Shown here: one piece after another, positions 49,036 to 58,063 of the stretch
How the letters are laid out: each line of letters begins with the position of its first letter
Numbering within the stretch: the stretch's first letter is position 1
NCBI RefSeq assembly: GCF_004138295.1
Contig: NZ_SCFM01000002.1
Location: forward strand, 1-64,000
Direction of reading: 5' to 3'
DNA from: Ectobacillus funiculus
GTDB taxonomy: Bacteria; Bacillota; Bacilli; Bacillales; Bacillaceae_G
Length of the DNA: 64,000 nt
Notes under the pieces: model-generated
What the model was told of the DNA's origin: nothing
The model's input: the letters and a program-made list of their open reading frames with translations, nothing else
Databases searched by the model: none
Translations under genes and position numbers: made by a program

Positions 49036-49142
49036 TTTTACATTAACACTTAAATTGTTACAATCATTTTACATTAACACGCAAATTATTACAATTACTT
49101 TACCCTGATACTTAAATTATCACTATTATTCTACTTGATTCT
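49036..49142. repeat. 31-bp tandem degenerate repeat upstream of L,D-transpeptidase gene
   Basis: TTTTACATTAACAC at 49036 and 49067, CTTTACCCTGATAC at 49098 and ATTCTACTTGATTC at 49129 are spaced exactly 31 bp, with decay towards the distal end. Confidence 0.75.
49057..49073 (-). promoter_or_regulatory. WalR-type box 1
   Basis: On the minus strand TGTAAAATGATTGTAAC fits the WalR (YycF) consensus TGTWAH-N5-TGTWAH without mismatch, about 110 bp before the L,D-transpeptidase start. A second version (GGTAAAGTAATTGTAAT, one mismatch) lies at 49088-49104. Confidence 0.6.
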
Positions 49143-49437
49143 ATAGTAAAAAATTTGTCATTATTTGTATATGTTTGAAATTTTATATATTTACTCTGTA
49201 TTAATCTATCTTAAAGCTTCTTAATGAAATTTTAATAAAAAATATAATTTCCTAACAAACAATATTAAGAAGATGAGCTGAAAATTATAAAGTGTATTGA
49301 ATTAGGAGCAGAGATTGCACAACTAGTATTACGATATGCTTTTGAATAATTTCATTGGTACAGAGTAGATTTACGGGTTCTTCAATATAAACGCCGCGCA
49401 ATAAAGTGCTATGAAAAGTGTGGCTTTATTTAAGTGG

Positions 49438-49473
49438 AGAAAGAAAATGGGACTTCAAAGTGAGGTCCCATTC
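49438..49473 (-). terminator. Terminator after SASP gene
   Basis: On the minus strand, stem AATGGGAC / GTCCCATT is followed by TTTCTTTC. Confidence 0.7.
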
Positions 49474-49500
49474 TTATTGTTACATATTAACAATACCCTT

Positions 49501-49707
49501 TTAATGGAAGGATCCACCCAACTGTTGCTCAGCCATACGAACCAGCCGTTTTGTAATTTCGCCACCAACGGAACCGTTAGCTCTTGAAGTAGTGTCAGCT
49601 CCAAGTTGGACGCCAAACTCCTGTGCAATTTCATACTTCATTTGTTCAAGTGCTTGTTCTGCTGCAGAAACCAATAGTTGGTTTCTATTGTTGTTTTGGT
49701 TTGCCAT
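49501..49707 (-). CDS. Alpha/beta-type small acid-soluble spore protein
   Basis: Binds and protects spore DNA. 68 residues with the two SASP signatures: [20 protein letters not shown], which includes the GPR protease site region, and [38 protein letters not shown]. It shows that the organism sporulates. Confidence 0.95.
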   Translation of the reverse strand: MANQNNNRNQLLVSAAEQALEQMKYEIAQEFGVQLGADTTSRANGSVGGEITKRLVRMAEQQLGGSFH

Positions 49708-49753
49708 GTTGTATCATCTCCTATTTGGTGATAATGAAATGGTCTTACATTCC

Positions 49754-49783
49754 TAGTTTGATTGTAATAGGTGTATTTATTCG
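49754..49783 (-). promoter_or_regulatory. Sigma-G-like promoter of the SASP gene
   Basis: On the minus strand CGAATA, a 17-base spacer, then CAAACTA, close to the sigma-G pattern (gHATR, CATnnTA), about 50 bases before the start codon. Confidence 0.45.
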
Positions 49784-49815
49784 TAGTAGCATGTGGTAAT
49801 TTATGTAAAATTATA

Positions 49816-49908
49816 AAGACGGCCGTTTTAGCTGCAATATTATTAGAAGAGCGTGTTGCTGGCTTACATGTTATGGATGGGTTCTTTGGTGTATTTTCAG
49901 TTCAATAA
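49816..49908 (+). pseudogene. C-terminal relic of an EamA/DMT-type transporter
   Basis: The frame reads TAVLAAILLEERVAGLHVMD then GFFGVFSVQ and stops, like the last helix of EamA permeases (LAxLFLGERLxxLQxxGG). No upstream part of such a gene exists. Confidence 0.4.
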
Positions 49909-50111
49909 AATAATGGGCCAGGTTAATGAAATAAGGGGCTTAAAAAGTAATTTTATCTATTATGTAACTAACACTTAGAATCATATCTTGGAACAGAAAG
50001 CCTTATAGACAAAATGATTCATTTGTCCTTGGACGGTGCTCAATGTTGTTATGTTCGATGGTCGAATCTCAACATGTAATAAGGGCATCCTATTGCAAGG
50101 AGGGATAATTG

Positions 50112-50853
50112 ATGGGAATTAGGATTTTGTTAATCATAATATTAATCAGTTTTAATGTTGCAGCAAAGGCTTTTGCTGAAGTTCCACTTACAGCAGCTTT
50201 TATACGGGACCATCAGCTATGGATAAAGGAGGGAGATAAAGAAATACAACTCACAACAGGTCGATATGTTCACTCTCTGCAGTGGTCAAAAGATGGTCGG
50301 TTTATTGCTTATTTAGACGGTGACGAACGTGGTGGAAAAACATATTTATTTATATATGATTTAAAAGAAAAAGAAAACTATCAGCCCTATCCATCACTTG
50401 AAACAAGAAATTTTCAATGGTCACCAATTGCAAATCAACTAGCTTATAAATCAGGTGGTGTACTAAACGTTACAAAAACACAGAATGGACGTCCAAAAGG
50501 TTTTGAGAATGTTTCTCTGGGTGTTAGTGATTTTGCATGGTTTCCAAATGGAAAAGAATTTATTGTTTCATCGCAATCTAAGTTGCTTCCTACTGGATGG
50601 GAACCAGTTCATCTTTTTAAAGTTCCGGTAGATGCTAATCTTGACACAAATAAAATAAAACCCTTTTACACTATTCAAACAAATACAACGGACTTATTTG
50701 CTATTGATGCTGAATATTTTAAGTGGAGCTTTGATGGTAAATGGGTTAGCTTTCTAGCAACACCTACTGCGTCTTGGTCCAATGATAGCAATACACTATG
50801 TGTACTATCATCAGCAGGAGATCACTTTCAAGTTGTAGGAAAGATGCTCTGGT
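50112..50853 (+). pseudogene. Beta-propeller (TolB/WD40-like) exported protein, 5' part, split by an IS element
   Basis: Starts at ATG 50112 behind AAGGAGG with a signal peptide (LLIIILISFNVAAKAFA, likely cleaved after AFA), followed by propeller-type repeats (LQWSKDGRFIAYLDGD, FQWSPIANQLAYKSGG, FAWFPNGKEFIVSS, FKWSFDGKWVSFLA). Coding is clean up to VVGKMLW, where the insertion begins and the frame runs into IS sequence and stops at 50891. The remaining propeller blades resume at 52280. Function unknown; the protein is predicted to be extracytoplasmic. Confidence 0.85.
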
Positions 50854-50996
50854 GTCAACTGACCCACCACCTACTCGCTCACGCTCCTTGAGGTGGGGGC
50901 TTGCAACTACCCAGAAGTGCAAACGATTCTTGCGAATCTCCTTCCTTCGATTGGTGTTTACATCAGGGCAGGTTGACAGCTACCCAACAAGGGAAG
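50854..50996 (-). ncRNA. Candidate omega-RNA region of the TnpB element
   Basis: The noncoding stretch from the end of tnpB to the element's right end is where omega-RNA scaffolds lie. The predicted guide would start just outside the element, reading ACCAGAGCATCTTTCC on the minus strand. Position inferred from family knowledge; no structure was computed. Confidence 0.4.
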
Positions 50997-52115
50997 TCAT
51001 GCTTCCTTTGTTACTTCAACGATGTACTCAATTCCTTTTCGTTGAAGATTCATGGCTCCAATACGGTCGTCGTTTGACATATAGCGGCATGTTTTACAAC
51101 AAAAGATGTGTTTCTTTTTGTTTCGATTTGCTTTTTCTGTATGTCCGCATTTAGGACATGTTTGAGATGTATAAGCAGGATCTACGGCAATCACCTTTGC
51201 TTGTTTCATGGATGCCTTATACTCTAGCATTTGCCGTAATTGAAAGAACGCCCAAGAAACAGAAACATAACGGTCTTTGACTCTTACTCGTTCTGTTGCG
51301 CTCCGAATATCTGTTAAATCTTCAATTACAAATAGCGTATTTGCTCCATATTTAGAAACGAGTGCCTTACTGACACAATGGTTTACATCGGTCATCCAAC
51401 GGTTTTCTCTGCTTCCAATCTCTTTCAATCGTTTACGAGCAGATGGAGTTTGTTTACGCTGTAACTGTTTGCGAATTGCTTTGTATCTTGCACGTTTATG
51501 TTTCATTGTCCTCCCATTAAAAAAGGATGTATGGCCTTGTGAGTCATAAGAAGTGGCAACGAAATTGATACCAACATCAATTCCTACTACTTGCCTCATT
51601 CCAAAATCAACTGCTTCTTGCACCTCCTTTGTCATAGGGATATGCAAAAACCACTTCTTATACTTGTACACTAACTTGGCAGTCCCAAAGGACCAAGAGC
51701 CATCAAAATATTGCTCCATTCCCTTTGTTTCAAAAGGAACTTTCACACGACCTTGTAGTGTATTAATGGAAAATACCTGTTGTGTAAGTGAGTAATCACG
51801 ATTCCACACAAGATCGTATTCTGGTTTTTTAAACTGTACCATAGACCAATCATGTCCATTGCTCTGGTTTGTTTTATACCTCGCAATGACTGTTTTCATG
51901 ACAGATTGTGCCATCTGGGAACGCAAATGATAAGAAGACCTAAGCGCATCGTACGTTACCCTGTGTAAAGATGCTTGTACTAGATTTTTGCTTTCAAATA
52001 CAATACGAGAAACAAAATTACAACCTTTACGATAGGCAAGAAGTGTTTCTTCTAATAATTCGACTTGTTCTGTTGTAGGAGTCATTTTTATTTTAGCTGT
52101 AATAGTTAGCTTCAT
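50997..52115 (-). CDS. tnpB: TnpB, RNA-guided endonuclease of IS200/IS605 family
   Basis: 372 residues, intact. RuvC-like catalytic residues: Asp180 in VVGIDVGINFVAT, Glu265 in FVIEDLTD and Asp350 in SNDDRIGAMNL. The zinc finger is CPKC (320, 323) with Cys339/340 and Cys343. The N-terminal helix-rich RNA-binding part contains the QVFSINTLQGRVKVPFE region. A strong ribosome binding site AAGGAGGTGATT precedes the ATG. All catalytic residues are kept, so it is probably active as a nuclease. Confidence 0.92.
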   Translation of the reverse strand: MKLTITAKIKMTPTTEQVELLEETLLAYRKGCNFVSRIVFESKNLVQASLHRVTYDALRSSYHLRSQMAQSVMKTVIARYKTNQSNGHDWSMVQFKKPEYDLVWNRDYSLTQQVFSINTLQGRVKVPFETKGMEQYFDGSWSFGTAKLVYKYKKWFLHIPMTKEVQEAVDFGMRQVVGIDVGINFVATSYDSQGHTSFFNGRTMKHKRARYKAIRKQLQRKQTPSARKRLKEIGSRENRWMTDVNHCVSKALVSKYGANTLFVIEDLTDIRSATERVRVKDRYVSVSWAFFQLRQMLEYKASMKQAKVIAVDPAYTSQTCPKCGHTEKANRNKKKHIFCCKTCRYMSNDDRIGAMNLQRKGIEYIVEVTKEA

Positions 52116-52279
52116 ATTTTAATCACCTCCTTCACTAAAAATATTATATCATATGATTAGTGAATAATATACAAAAAATACCAAAATAAGATATGTGTTT
52201 CGCTACGCAAAATCGTGCATTCCTCCCCCTACTTACTCATGGGGCTACGCCCTTCACATTCCTTGAAGTTGGGGTATCC

Positions 52280-52767
52280 TGCACGAAAAATCTGATGAAG
52301 ACTGGATAAAATGGGATCCGACAAAAAATCAACTAGCCTTTATATCTGGTGAAGGGAGATTTTTTGTTGAAAACAAAAAAACAGCCATTACTGACATTCC
52401 AACCTTGAATGAACGAAAGGAATATACGCCTAAAGGATATGTCGACCTTAATGTAGATTGGCTCTCTCCAGATAAGGTAATTGTTGCCCGTGCAAAAGAA
52501 AACAAGGAATGGAAAGAGGGACCAGTTCCAACCATGTTTACAAGCCTGTACATAATCAATATAAAATCAGGAGAACAAAAGCAGCTTACCTTTCCAAAGA
52601 AAAATGAAATAGATAATCAACCTCAGGTTGTTGGGCCATATATTACTTGGTATCGAAAGACTGAAAAGGGAAAGCAAGGAGATGTATGGGTTAAGAATGG
52701 AATAAACGGTTCAGAACATCGCTGGTTAAAAGATGTAGACTCTGCTCCGATTTTTTTCAATAGCTAA
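52280..52767 (+). pseudogene. Beta-propeller exported protein, 3' part
   Basis: Continues the gene split at 50853. In frame it reads HEKSDEDWIKWDPTKNQLAF, then VDLNVDWLSPDKVIVARAKE and PYITWYRKTEKGKQGDVWV, and ends in PIFFNS. No stop or frameshift occurs in either half, so the insertion looks recent. Confidence 0.82.
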
Positions 52768-52854
52768 GTTAATCTTTAATGTTGGTTTTTTCTTAAAACT
52801 TGGACTTTCTTAATCAAAACTGGAAGTGAAGAGGATATAAATCGGTAAATATAG

Positions 52855-53736
52855 CTAATTCGACCCTAACAGCGTCTTGATATATTCGATAGACTTTTTG
52901 GCAGCAGGCGAGAGTTCTTTTAGCGATGTTGCGGCAATGCTGATGATTCGATGCTGTTCTGGCTCTAGACTAAGAACTCTAACACTATGTGACATACCTT
53001 GCAGAACTAATTCAGGAATGATACTGACACCTAGTTCATTTTCGACCATGGCTACAATAGCTTGGTCATCAACCATTTCAAAGCTGTTTTTAAGTGTAAC
53101 ACCAGTCTCTTTTAATACTCGTTTCATGTCGTTGTTATAACCTGATTTGAGTGTAATAAAGCTTTCTTTCTCTAATTGCTCCATACGGATTTTATCTTGG
53201 TTACTAAGAGGATGATTGTGAGGAAGGATACACAATATCCTATCTTTTTTTAAGGGTATTGTTTCAAAAGATTCTAATGTAGGTAAAGCAATAAAACCAA
53301 AATCTATAACACCGTTAGTAATCCACTCTTCAATGTCTTGATAGCCTGCTTGAAAAATTTGAATTTCTATCAGAGGATACTCTTTTTTAAAATACCTCAT
53401 CAATGCTGGTAGCCATTGAATACAAACACTTGCAGGTGCTCCTATCCGAACTGTACCAACTTCAAGTCCATTAATAGAGGCGGCTTCTTGCTTCAATTTT
53501 TCATCCCAATGTAGAATTGTTCGTATATATTTTAAGATCCTCTGCCCATTACTTGTTAAAGTAATACCAGACCGCCCCCTAATCAGTAGAGAAAATCCAA
53601 GTTCAGATTCAAGATTTGCAAGAGAATAACTAACAGCAGATTGAGTTAAATTTAAGGCCTCCGCAGCTTTAGTTAGACTCCCTAGTTCCACAACGGTGTT
53701 AAAAACCTCATATTTTGAGAGACTCATTTTCATCAT
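52855..53736 (-). CDS. LysR-family regulator
   Basis: 293 residues (the start may be four codons later, at MSLSKYE). N-terminal winged helix with FNTVVELGSLTKAAEALNLT and QSAVSYSLANLESELGFSLL, then a substrate-binding domain (GTVRIGAPASVCIQWLPALM). It is divergent from the DUF554 gene 116 bases away and probably regulates it. Effector unknown. Confidence 0.87.
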   Translation of the reverse strand: MMKMSLSKYEVFNTVVELGSLTKAAEALNLTQSAVSYSLANLESELGFSLLIRGRSGITLTSNGQRILKYIRTILHWDEKLKQEAASINGLEVGTVRIGAPASVCIQWLPALMRYFKKEYPLIEIQIFQAGYQDIEEWITNGVIDFGFIALPTLESFETIPLKKDRILCILPHNHPLSNQDKIRMEQLEKESFITLKSGYNNDMKRVLKETGVTLKNSFEMVDDQAIVAMVENELGVSIIPELVLQGMSHSVRVLSLEPEQHRIISIAATSLKELSPAAKKSIEYIKTLLGSN

Positions 53737-53852
53737 CCCTATTCATAAATTTTATTCATGCTAAGTATCAAAAACTTCAATTTTATTTATATGTATTTTA
53801 CCTCTATAATCTGAAGAAACACAACTAGATAGAAAAGGATAGGTGAAACAAA

Positions 53853-54566
53853 GTGATTTTGTTGGGGGCTTTGGTAAACGGAATAGGTGTAAGTGTTGGT
53901 ACTTTATTAGGCAGTCTGCTTCGTCGTATACCGGACAGTATGAAGGACACTGTTATGAATATAATGGGTTTAGCTATTATAGTCTTGGGAATACAAATGG
54001 GACTTAAAACCGAGAATTTTCTTATCGTAATTTTAAGCCTTGCCATTGGAGCGATAATTGGTGAGTTATTTGCCTTAGAAGATAAAATAAACCGCCTAGG
54101 GGGTTGGTTAGAGAAAAAAGTCGGCTCAAGTAAACAAGGAAGCATATCACAAGGCTTTATAACAGGCACCTTAATATTCGTAGTTGGAGCAATGGGTATC
54201 ATTGGTGCTTTAGATAGTGGTATGAGAGGGAATCATGATGTGTTATACACGAAGGCTATTATAGATACTGTTTTAGCAGCCATATTAACTACCACATTGG
54301 GAATTGGAGTGTTATTCTCTGCAATTCCAGTTATTTTATATGAAGGTTCTATTGCGATTTTTGCAACGCAAATTGATTATTTTATCCCCCAGGCTTTAAT
54401 GAATCATTTTATTGGGGAAATCACAGCTACTGGCGGAATTATGATTATTGCTATAGGTTCAAATTTAATAGGGATTACTAAAATAAAAGTAGCTAACCTT
54501 CTTCCTGCATTGGTAGTGACTGCACTACTTGTTTCAATTGTTCACAGTTTTAACTTGCACTTCTAG
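53853..54566 (+). CDS. DUF554 family membrane protein
   Basis: 237 residues, about seven hydrophobic segments. It begins LGALVNGIGVSVGTLLGSLL, and has LGIQMGLKTENFLIVILSLA and FVVGAMGIIGALDSGMRG, the conserved DUF554 blocks (YdfK type in B. subtilis). Start at a GTG behind AGGTGAAACAAA. Transport function is presumed but not established. Confidence 0.85.
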   Translation: MILLGALVNGIGVSVGTLLGSLLRRIPDSMKDTVMNIMGLAIIVLGIQMGLKTENFLIVILSLAIGAIIGELFALEDKINRLGGWLEKKVGSSKQGSISQGFITGTLIFVVGAMGIIGALDSGMRGNHDVLYTKAIIDTVLAAILTTTLGIGVLFSAIPVILYEGSIAIFATQIDYFIPQALMNHFIGEITATGGIMIIAIGSNLIGITKIKVANLLPALVVTALLVSIVHSFNLHF

Positions 54567-54751
54567 AGGTACATACATTCAAAAGAAATGACTTCCTTTT
54601 TCGTTAATTATTTGTTGAGAATAATTGGCTTGAACAACCGCCTGGAATAAAGGATAGAAAAGAATGAGCGAAGACAAAAGAACAGGACTAGTTGCATGAA
54701 CTCATTTTAAAACAATGACTGCCTACATCGAAGGTTATGTAAACAAGCAAT

Positions 54752-54785
54752 GCCCTCCAAGTCAACTTGACTGGAGGGCGTTTTG
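54752..54785 (+). terminator. Intrinsic terminator
   Basis: Stem GCCCTCCAAGTCAA / TTGACTGGAGGGC then GTTTTG, between DUF554 and guaC. Nothing else is recognised in 54567-54967. Confidence 0.75.
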
Positions 54786-54967
54786 ATAGGCTCTTAGATA
54801 CATTGAATCCCGATGATTTCTTATTATGTAAACGAAAAATGTACATAGTATATACATATTTCGTTTACAGTTTTTGCTCTCATTAAAGTCTAATTAAGCT
54901 ATATATGACTCCAATGCTTCGCATATTTCTTTATAAAGTTTCATTTAAATCTAAAGTTTATTGGATA

Positions 54968-55948
54968 TCAAATTCTGTCTCCATTAAAAATGGAATTTTT
55001 CACAATAACATAATCAACATGGCGAATGGCATCTAATTTATTTCCTCCAGCATAGGATATAGAGGATTGAAGATCTTGCTCCATTTCAGTTAGGGTGTCT
55101 ATTAAGGAACCTTTGTGTTCGACTAAAAGCTTTTTGCCTTCGACATTTTTTCTTTCGCCCTTTTGAAACTCAGACGCTGAGCCAAAATATTCTTTATATA
55201 TTTTTCCGTCCTTTTCAATCGTTTCTCCTGGCGATTCTTCATGTCCAGCAAATAACGAACCAATCATAACCATGGATGCACCAAACCGAACTGATTTTGC
55301 AATATCTCCGTGAGTTCTGATTCCTCCGTCTGCAATAATAGGCTTGCTAGCTGCTTTTGCACACCAACGAAGTGCGGCTAACTGCCAACCGCCAGTTCCG
55401 AATCCTGTCTTAATTTTTGTGATGCACGCCTTCCCTGGTCCAATTCCAATTTTCGTAGCATCAGCGCCTGCATTTTCCAACTCACGAACAGCTTCAGGAG
55501 TTCCAACATTCCCAGCGATAACAAAACTGTCAGGTAACAATTTTTTAATATGTTGAATCATTTGAATTACCGCATTGGAATGTCCATGGGCAATATCGAT
55601 TGTGATATATTCCGGTGAAAGCTGTTCATCTGCTAATTGTTGTACAAATCTATACTCTTCCTCTTTGACTCCAACGCTAATCGATGCAAACAATCCACGT
55701 GATTGCATCTCCTTCACAAAAGATAGCCGTGTATTTGGTTCAAAACGGTGCATAATATAGAAGTAACCGTTTTCTGCCAAGAAAATTGCAACCTTTTCAT
55801 CAATAATTGTTTGCATATTGGCGGGCACCACAGGTAGCTTAAAGGTTCGTCCACCAAAAGTTACAGATGTATCACACTCAGAACGGCTATTTACAATAGA
55901 TTTTGCTGGAATTAGTTGTATATCCTCATAATCAAACACGTTATCCAT
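54968..55948 (-). CDS. guaC: GMP reductase
   Basis: NADPH-dependent deamination of GMP to IMP, returning guanine nucleotides to the adenine branch. 326 residues from the ATG at 55948 (GAGGAGTGTATTT upstream; five upstream codons are unlikely to be used). It has the IMPDH/GMPR barrel, the catalytic Cys175 in [28 protein letters not shown] and [16 protein letters not shown]. Length and the lack of CBS domains fit the GuaC2 type of Bacillus. It is preceded by a purine riboswitch and terminator at 56060-56171. Confidence 0.95.
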   Translation of the reverse strand: MDNVFDYEDIQLIPAKSIVNSRSECDTSVTFGGRTFKLPVVPANMQTIIDEKVAIFLAENGYFYIMHRFEPNTRLSFVKEMQSRGLFASISVGVKEEEYRFVQQLADEQLSPEYITIDIAHGHSNAVIQMIQHIKKLLPDSFVIAGNVGTPEAVRELENAGADATKIGIGPGKACITKIKTGFGTGGWQLAALRWCAKAASKPIIADGGIRTHGDIAKSVRFGASMVMIGSLFAGHEESPGETIEKDGKIYKEYFGSASEFQKGERKNVEGKKLLVEHKGSLIDTLTEMEQDLQSSISYAGGNKLDAIRHVDYVIVKNSIFNGDRI

Positions 55949-56059
55949 AAATACACTCCTCAAATCAATATTAGAATAGGGTGGATAAAACTGCCCGTGA
56001 AAGTGAATATTTAACTTACTTTTTAGTAGTACGTTAAATGTTTCTGGAATTCCTCCTTA

Positions 56060-56122
56060 AAACAAAAAATTCCTAACTACAAATGGGTAGAATTATCCCA
56101 CCCATTCGTAGTTAGGAATTTT
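56060..56122 (-). terminator. Riboswitch expression platform: terminator overlapping the aptamer
   Basis: On the minus strand a 23-bp stem with one G-U pair (left arm from AAAATTCCTAACTACGAATG, right arm ending GTAGTTAGGAATTTT) is followed by TTTTTTGTTTT. The left arm contains the 3' strand of P3, J3/1 and the 3' strand of P1 of the aptamer, so aptamer and terminator exclude each other. Confidence 0.85.
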
Positions 56123-56171
56123 CGGTTCCTAGTAGAAACTCTTAGTCCGTATTACTAAGAATATACGAATG
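56103..56171 (-). ncRNA. Purine riboswitch aptamer, guanine class, upstream of guaC
   Basis: Read on the minus strand: P1 CATTCGT/ACGAATG; J1/2 ATATT; P2 CTTAGT/ACTAAG; L2 AATACGG; J2/3 AGTTTCTA (identical to the B. subtilis xpt aptamer); P3 TAGGAA/TTCCTA; L3 CCGAAAA; J3/1 ACT. The C in J3/1 corresponds to C74, which specifies guanine (U in adenine switches). Total 69 nt, normal for the class. Confidence 0.9.
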
Positions 56172-56193
56172 ATAAGTCATTTATCTATAAGTT

Positions 56194-56222
56194 ATTTTAA
56201 ACGAACTTTATTCGGTTGTAAA
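56194..56222 (-). promoter_or_regulatory. Promoter of the guaC riboswitch leader
   Basis: TTTACA and TAAAAT with 17-base spacing on the minus strand place the transcript start some 15-20 nt before the aptamer. Confidence 0.6.
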
Positions 56223-56516
56223 TAGTTATTGTTCGTTTTTTGTGTTTATTTTATTGTTGAATTCAAGAATAAAGGGGAGGGTAAATCAGAATTCGTAATT
56301 TTTGGGGTGATTTGTGATAGGGTCTTCTGATATAGGCATGATGATATGAGAAAGAGAGAGGAACCTAATTAGCAGGGAAAATAATAATGTACAGGATGGA
56401 GTTGATACTGAAAAGTCGGAGTCACCGGCTTTTCAGTAGTATTTAAAGGAGCCGTTTTACTTGCTTCACAAAATCCATTTGTTTCTATAACATTCTGTTG
56501 AAATTACTACTTGATT

Positions 56517-57371
56517 TTATAGTTTAAATTTAGATTTAAGGTAATGGTATACTCCATCTTCATCACAAGTAAATTCCGTTACATCATGGACTATTTCTTT
56601 AACGCGATCCTGAGCATTTTTCATGGCTACAGCATAGCCAACAAACTGTAACATCGGTAGATCATTATCACTATCACCAATCGCCATAGTCTCATCCTCG
56701 GACAAATCAAAATGCTGTAGCATCTGTTTTATCCCTGTTGCTTTGTTCACGTTCGCAACCATCACTTCAACATTGTGGTCAGAAGAGATAGAGGTAGTAA
56801 AGTCAATTTCTTGTTTTAACGCATCGAGCTCATGTTTCCAGCTATTTATATGTTCTTTTGTTCTGGCAAAGAAATAAAATTTGGAAAATTCATTTGCTTC
56901 TATGCTATCTTTCCAATCAATTTCTTCTTTAATTGCCTGTTTACGTGACAGCCATTCATTAATCCCAACGCTGTCTGGCTTTGGATCTCTAATTTCATCT
57001 TCAACATATTGTTTATCTTGCTTCAATGTAACTCGAGATGTTCCATATGGGAAAAGCTCGTAATACACCTTGTTTTCTCTTGCTTTTTCAATAATGATTT
57101 CCACTAGCTCGAGTGAAAGTGAATGTTTGAATACTACTTCCTTTCCAACATATCCTGCCATCCCATTTGAGGTAATGAATCCATCCACCCGAAAGCCCTC
57201 GGGTACTAATTCCTCAATTTCATCAACAGCCCTGCCTGTAGCTACAAAAACGAATATTCCTTGGTTTCGCAAGTCATCAATGATTTCTTTTGTGTGGATA
57301 CTTACCTTGTTTTGATGATTTAGTATCGTTCCATCCATGTCTAAGAAAATTGCTTTAGGTTTACATGTCAC
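56517..57371 (-). CDS. HAD-superfamily (Cof-type) phosphatase
   Basis: About 284 residues from a GTG at 57371 six bases after GGGGGA (upstream ATG at 57419 lacks a site). HAD motif I AIFLDMDGTILN, motif II VATGRA, a C2-type cap, motif III with KATGIKQML, and motif IV MAIGDSDNDLPML. Cof-type hydrolases dephosphorylate sugar phosphates, flavin precursors and similar metabolites. Specific substrate unknown. A hairpin (ACTGAAAAG...CTTTTCAGT, 56409-56441) lies beyond its end. Confidence 0.87.
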   Translation of the reverse strand: MTCKPKAIFLDMDGTILNHQNKVSIHTKEIIDDLRNQGIFVFVATGRAVDEIEELVPEGFRVDGFITSNGMAGYVGKEVVFKHSLSLELVEIIIEKARENKVYYELFPYGTSRVTLKQDKQYVEDEIRDPKPDSVGINEWLSRKQAIKEEIDWKDSIEANEFSKFYFFARTKEHINSWKHELDALKQEIDFTTSISSDHNVEVMVANVNKATGIKQMLQHFDLSEDETMAIGDSDNDLPMLQFVGYAVAMKNAQDRVKEIVHDVTEFTCDEDGVYHYLKSKFKL

Positions 57372-57552
57372 CACTATTCCCCCTGTTTGGTAAAAAGAGT
57401 TTATGGGGCAAGTATACACTTTGCTATTTCTAATCTCAATGAATATACGTGTTACATATCAAATCGCATTGCAGTCTAAGGATTCCGTACTATATGTACA
57501 AAAAGCAAAAATTGGAGAGTTTGAATGTAATGGATCTCAAAAAAGGGGATTT

Positions 57553-57578
57553 GTCAGTGAAGGTTTCCTGACTTTTTT
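57553..57578 (+). terminator. Terminator-like hairpin before repeat copy I
   Basis: GTCAGTGAA / TTTCCTGAC with one mismatch, then six T. No plus-strand gene ends near here. Confidence 0.5.
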
Positions 57579-57579
57579 A

Positions 57580-57713
57580 CACTTTAAGAAGGTATAAATT
57601 TCTAGCTAGAAGACAATTCGACGTTGTGAGAAATTTTAGGAATAAAGTATAAGTGCAACTACGCCTCTGTCTTCGCCCAAAAGCAGGGCTCGCCAGTCGG
57701 CGAGTTTTCTTTA
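57580..57713 (+). repeat. Dispersed repeat, copy I (full length)
   Basis: CACTTTAAGAAGGTATAAAT, CAATTCGACGTTGTGAGAAA, GTGCAACTACGCCTCTGTCT and hairpin GCTCGCCAGTCGGCGAG (loop base changed, stem intact) with TTTTCTTTA. Confidence 0.85.
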
Positions 57714-57738
57714 TAGTGGTACAACGAGAATCCTCTAA

Positions 57739-57876
57739 TGCAGATTTGACAATCATGATGAGAAGATTCTTGGAGAATTCAAAAGTAAAAGGGAGCTTGA
57801 AAAAGATGAGTCAGAGCTTGCTTTCTATTTACTGTCTGAACAGATGTTGAGGAATAACATTGGTGTGATGAGATGA
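57739..57876 (+). pseudogene. C-terminal coding relic, unidentified
   Basis: A 45-codon frame without a start codon, strongly protein-like (KILGEFKSKRELEKDESELA, FYLLSEQMLRNN) and ending in TGA. It begins just after repeat copy I, as if the upstream part had been lost. Not recognised. Confidence 0.3.
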
Positions 57877-57923
57877 CTATGCATAAGACTAATAAAGGCA
57901 TCCTTTACTAAAGTCATAATAAA

Positions 57924-57965
57924 AATCCCCTATCCAACTCTGTTGTAAGAATTGAATAGGGGATT
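57924..57965. terminator. Hairpin between gene relic and yhfH-like gene
   Basis: AATCCCCTAT / ATAGGGGATT stem; A-rich on the left, so it probably terminates the minus-strand small gene. Confidence 0.5.
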
Positions 57966-58063
57966 CATACGTCTGTGTCTGGCTCCATTTCTTTACCTCA
58001 TGTAGTTTAATGACTCACGATTATTCGAGTTTGTTCTGTAATTACCCAGTAACATAGGCTTTC

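Larger units (their letters stand above)
50854..52279 (-). mobile_element. IS200/IS605-family, TnpB-only (IS1341-type) element
   Basis: An insertion of about 1.43 kb carrying only tnpB on the minus strand, with structured ends: right end at 50854-50920 (CCACCACCTACTCGC ... GAGGTGGGGG hairpin) and left end at 52200-52279 (CCCCCTACTTACTCATGGGG plus TTGAAGTTGGGG). No target duplication is seen, as expected for this family. The boundaries are inferred from restoring the interrupted reading frame (GKMLW + LHEKSDEDW) and are good to a few bases. No tnpA is present, so movement would need one in trans. Confidence 0.82.

Noticed and set aside
50854-50891. Residues WCQLTHHLLAHAP as natural C-terminus of the propeller protein
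   Set aside because: These codons lie in the IS right end; the true continuation is at 52280.
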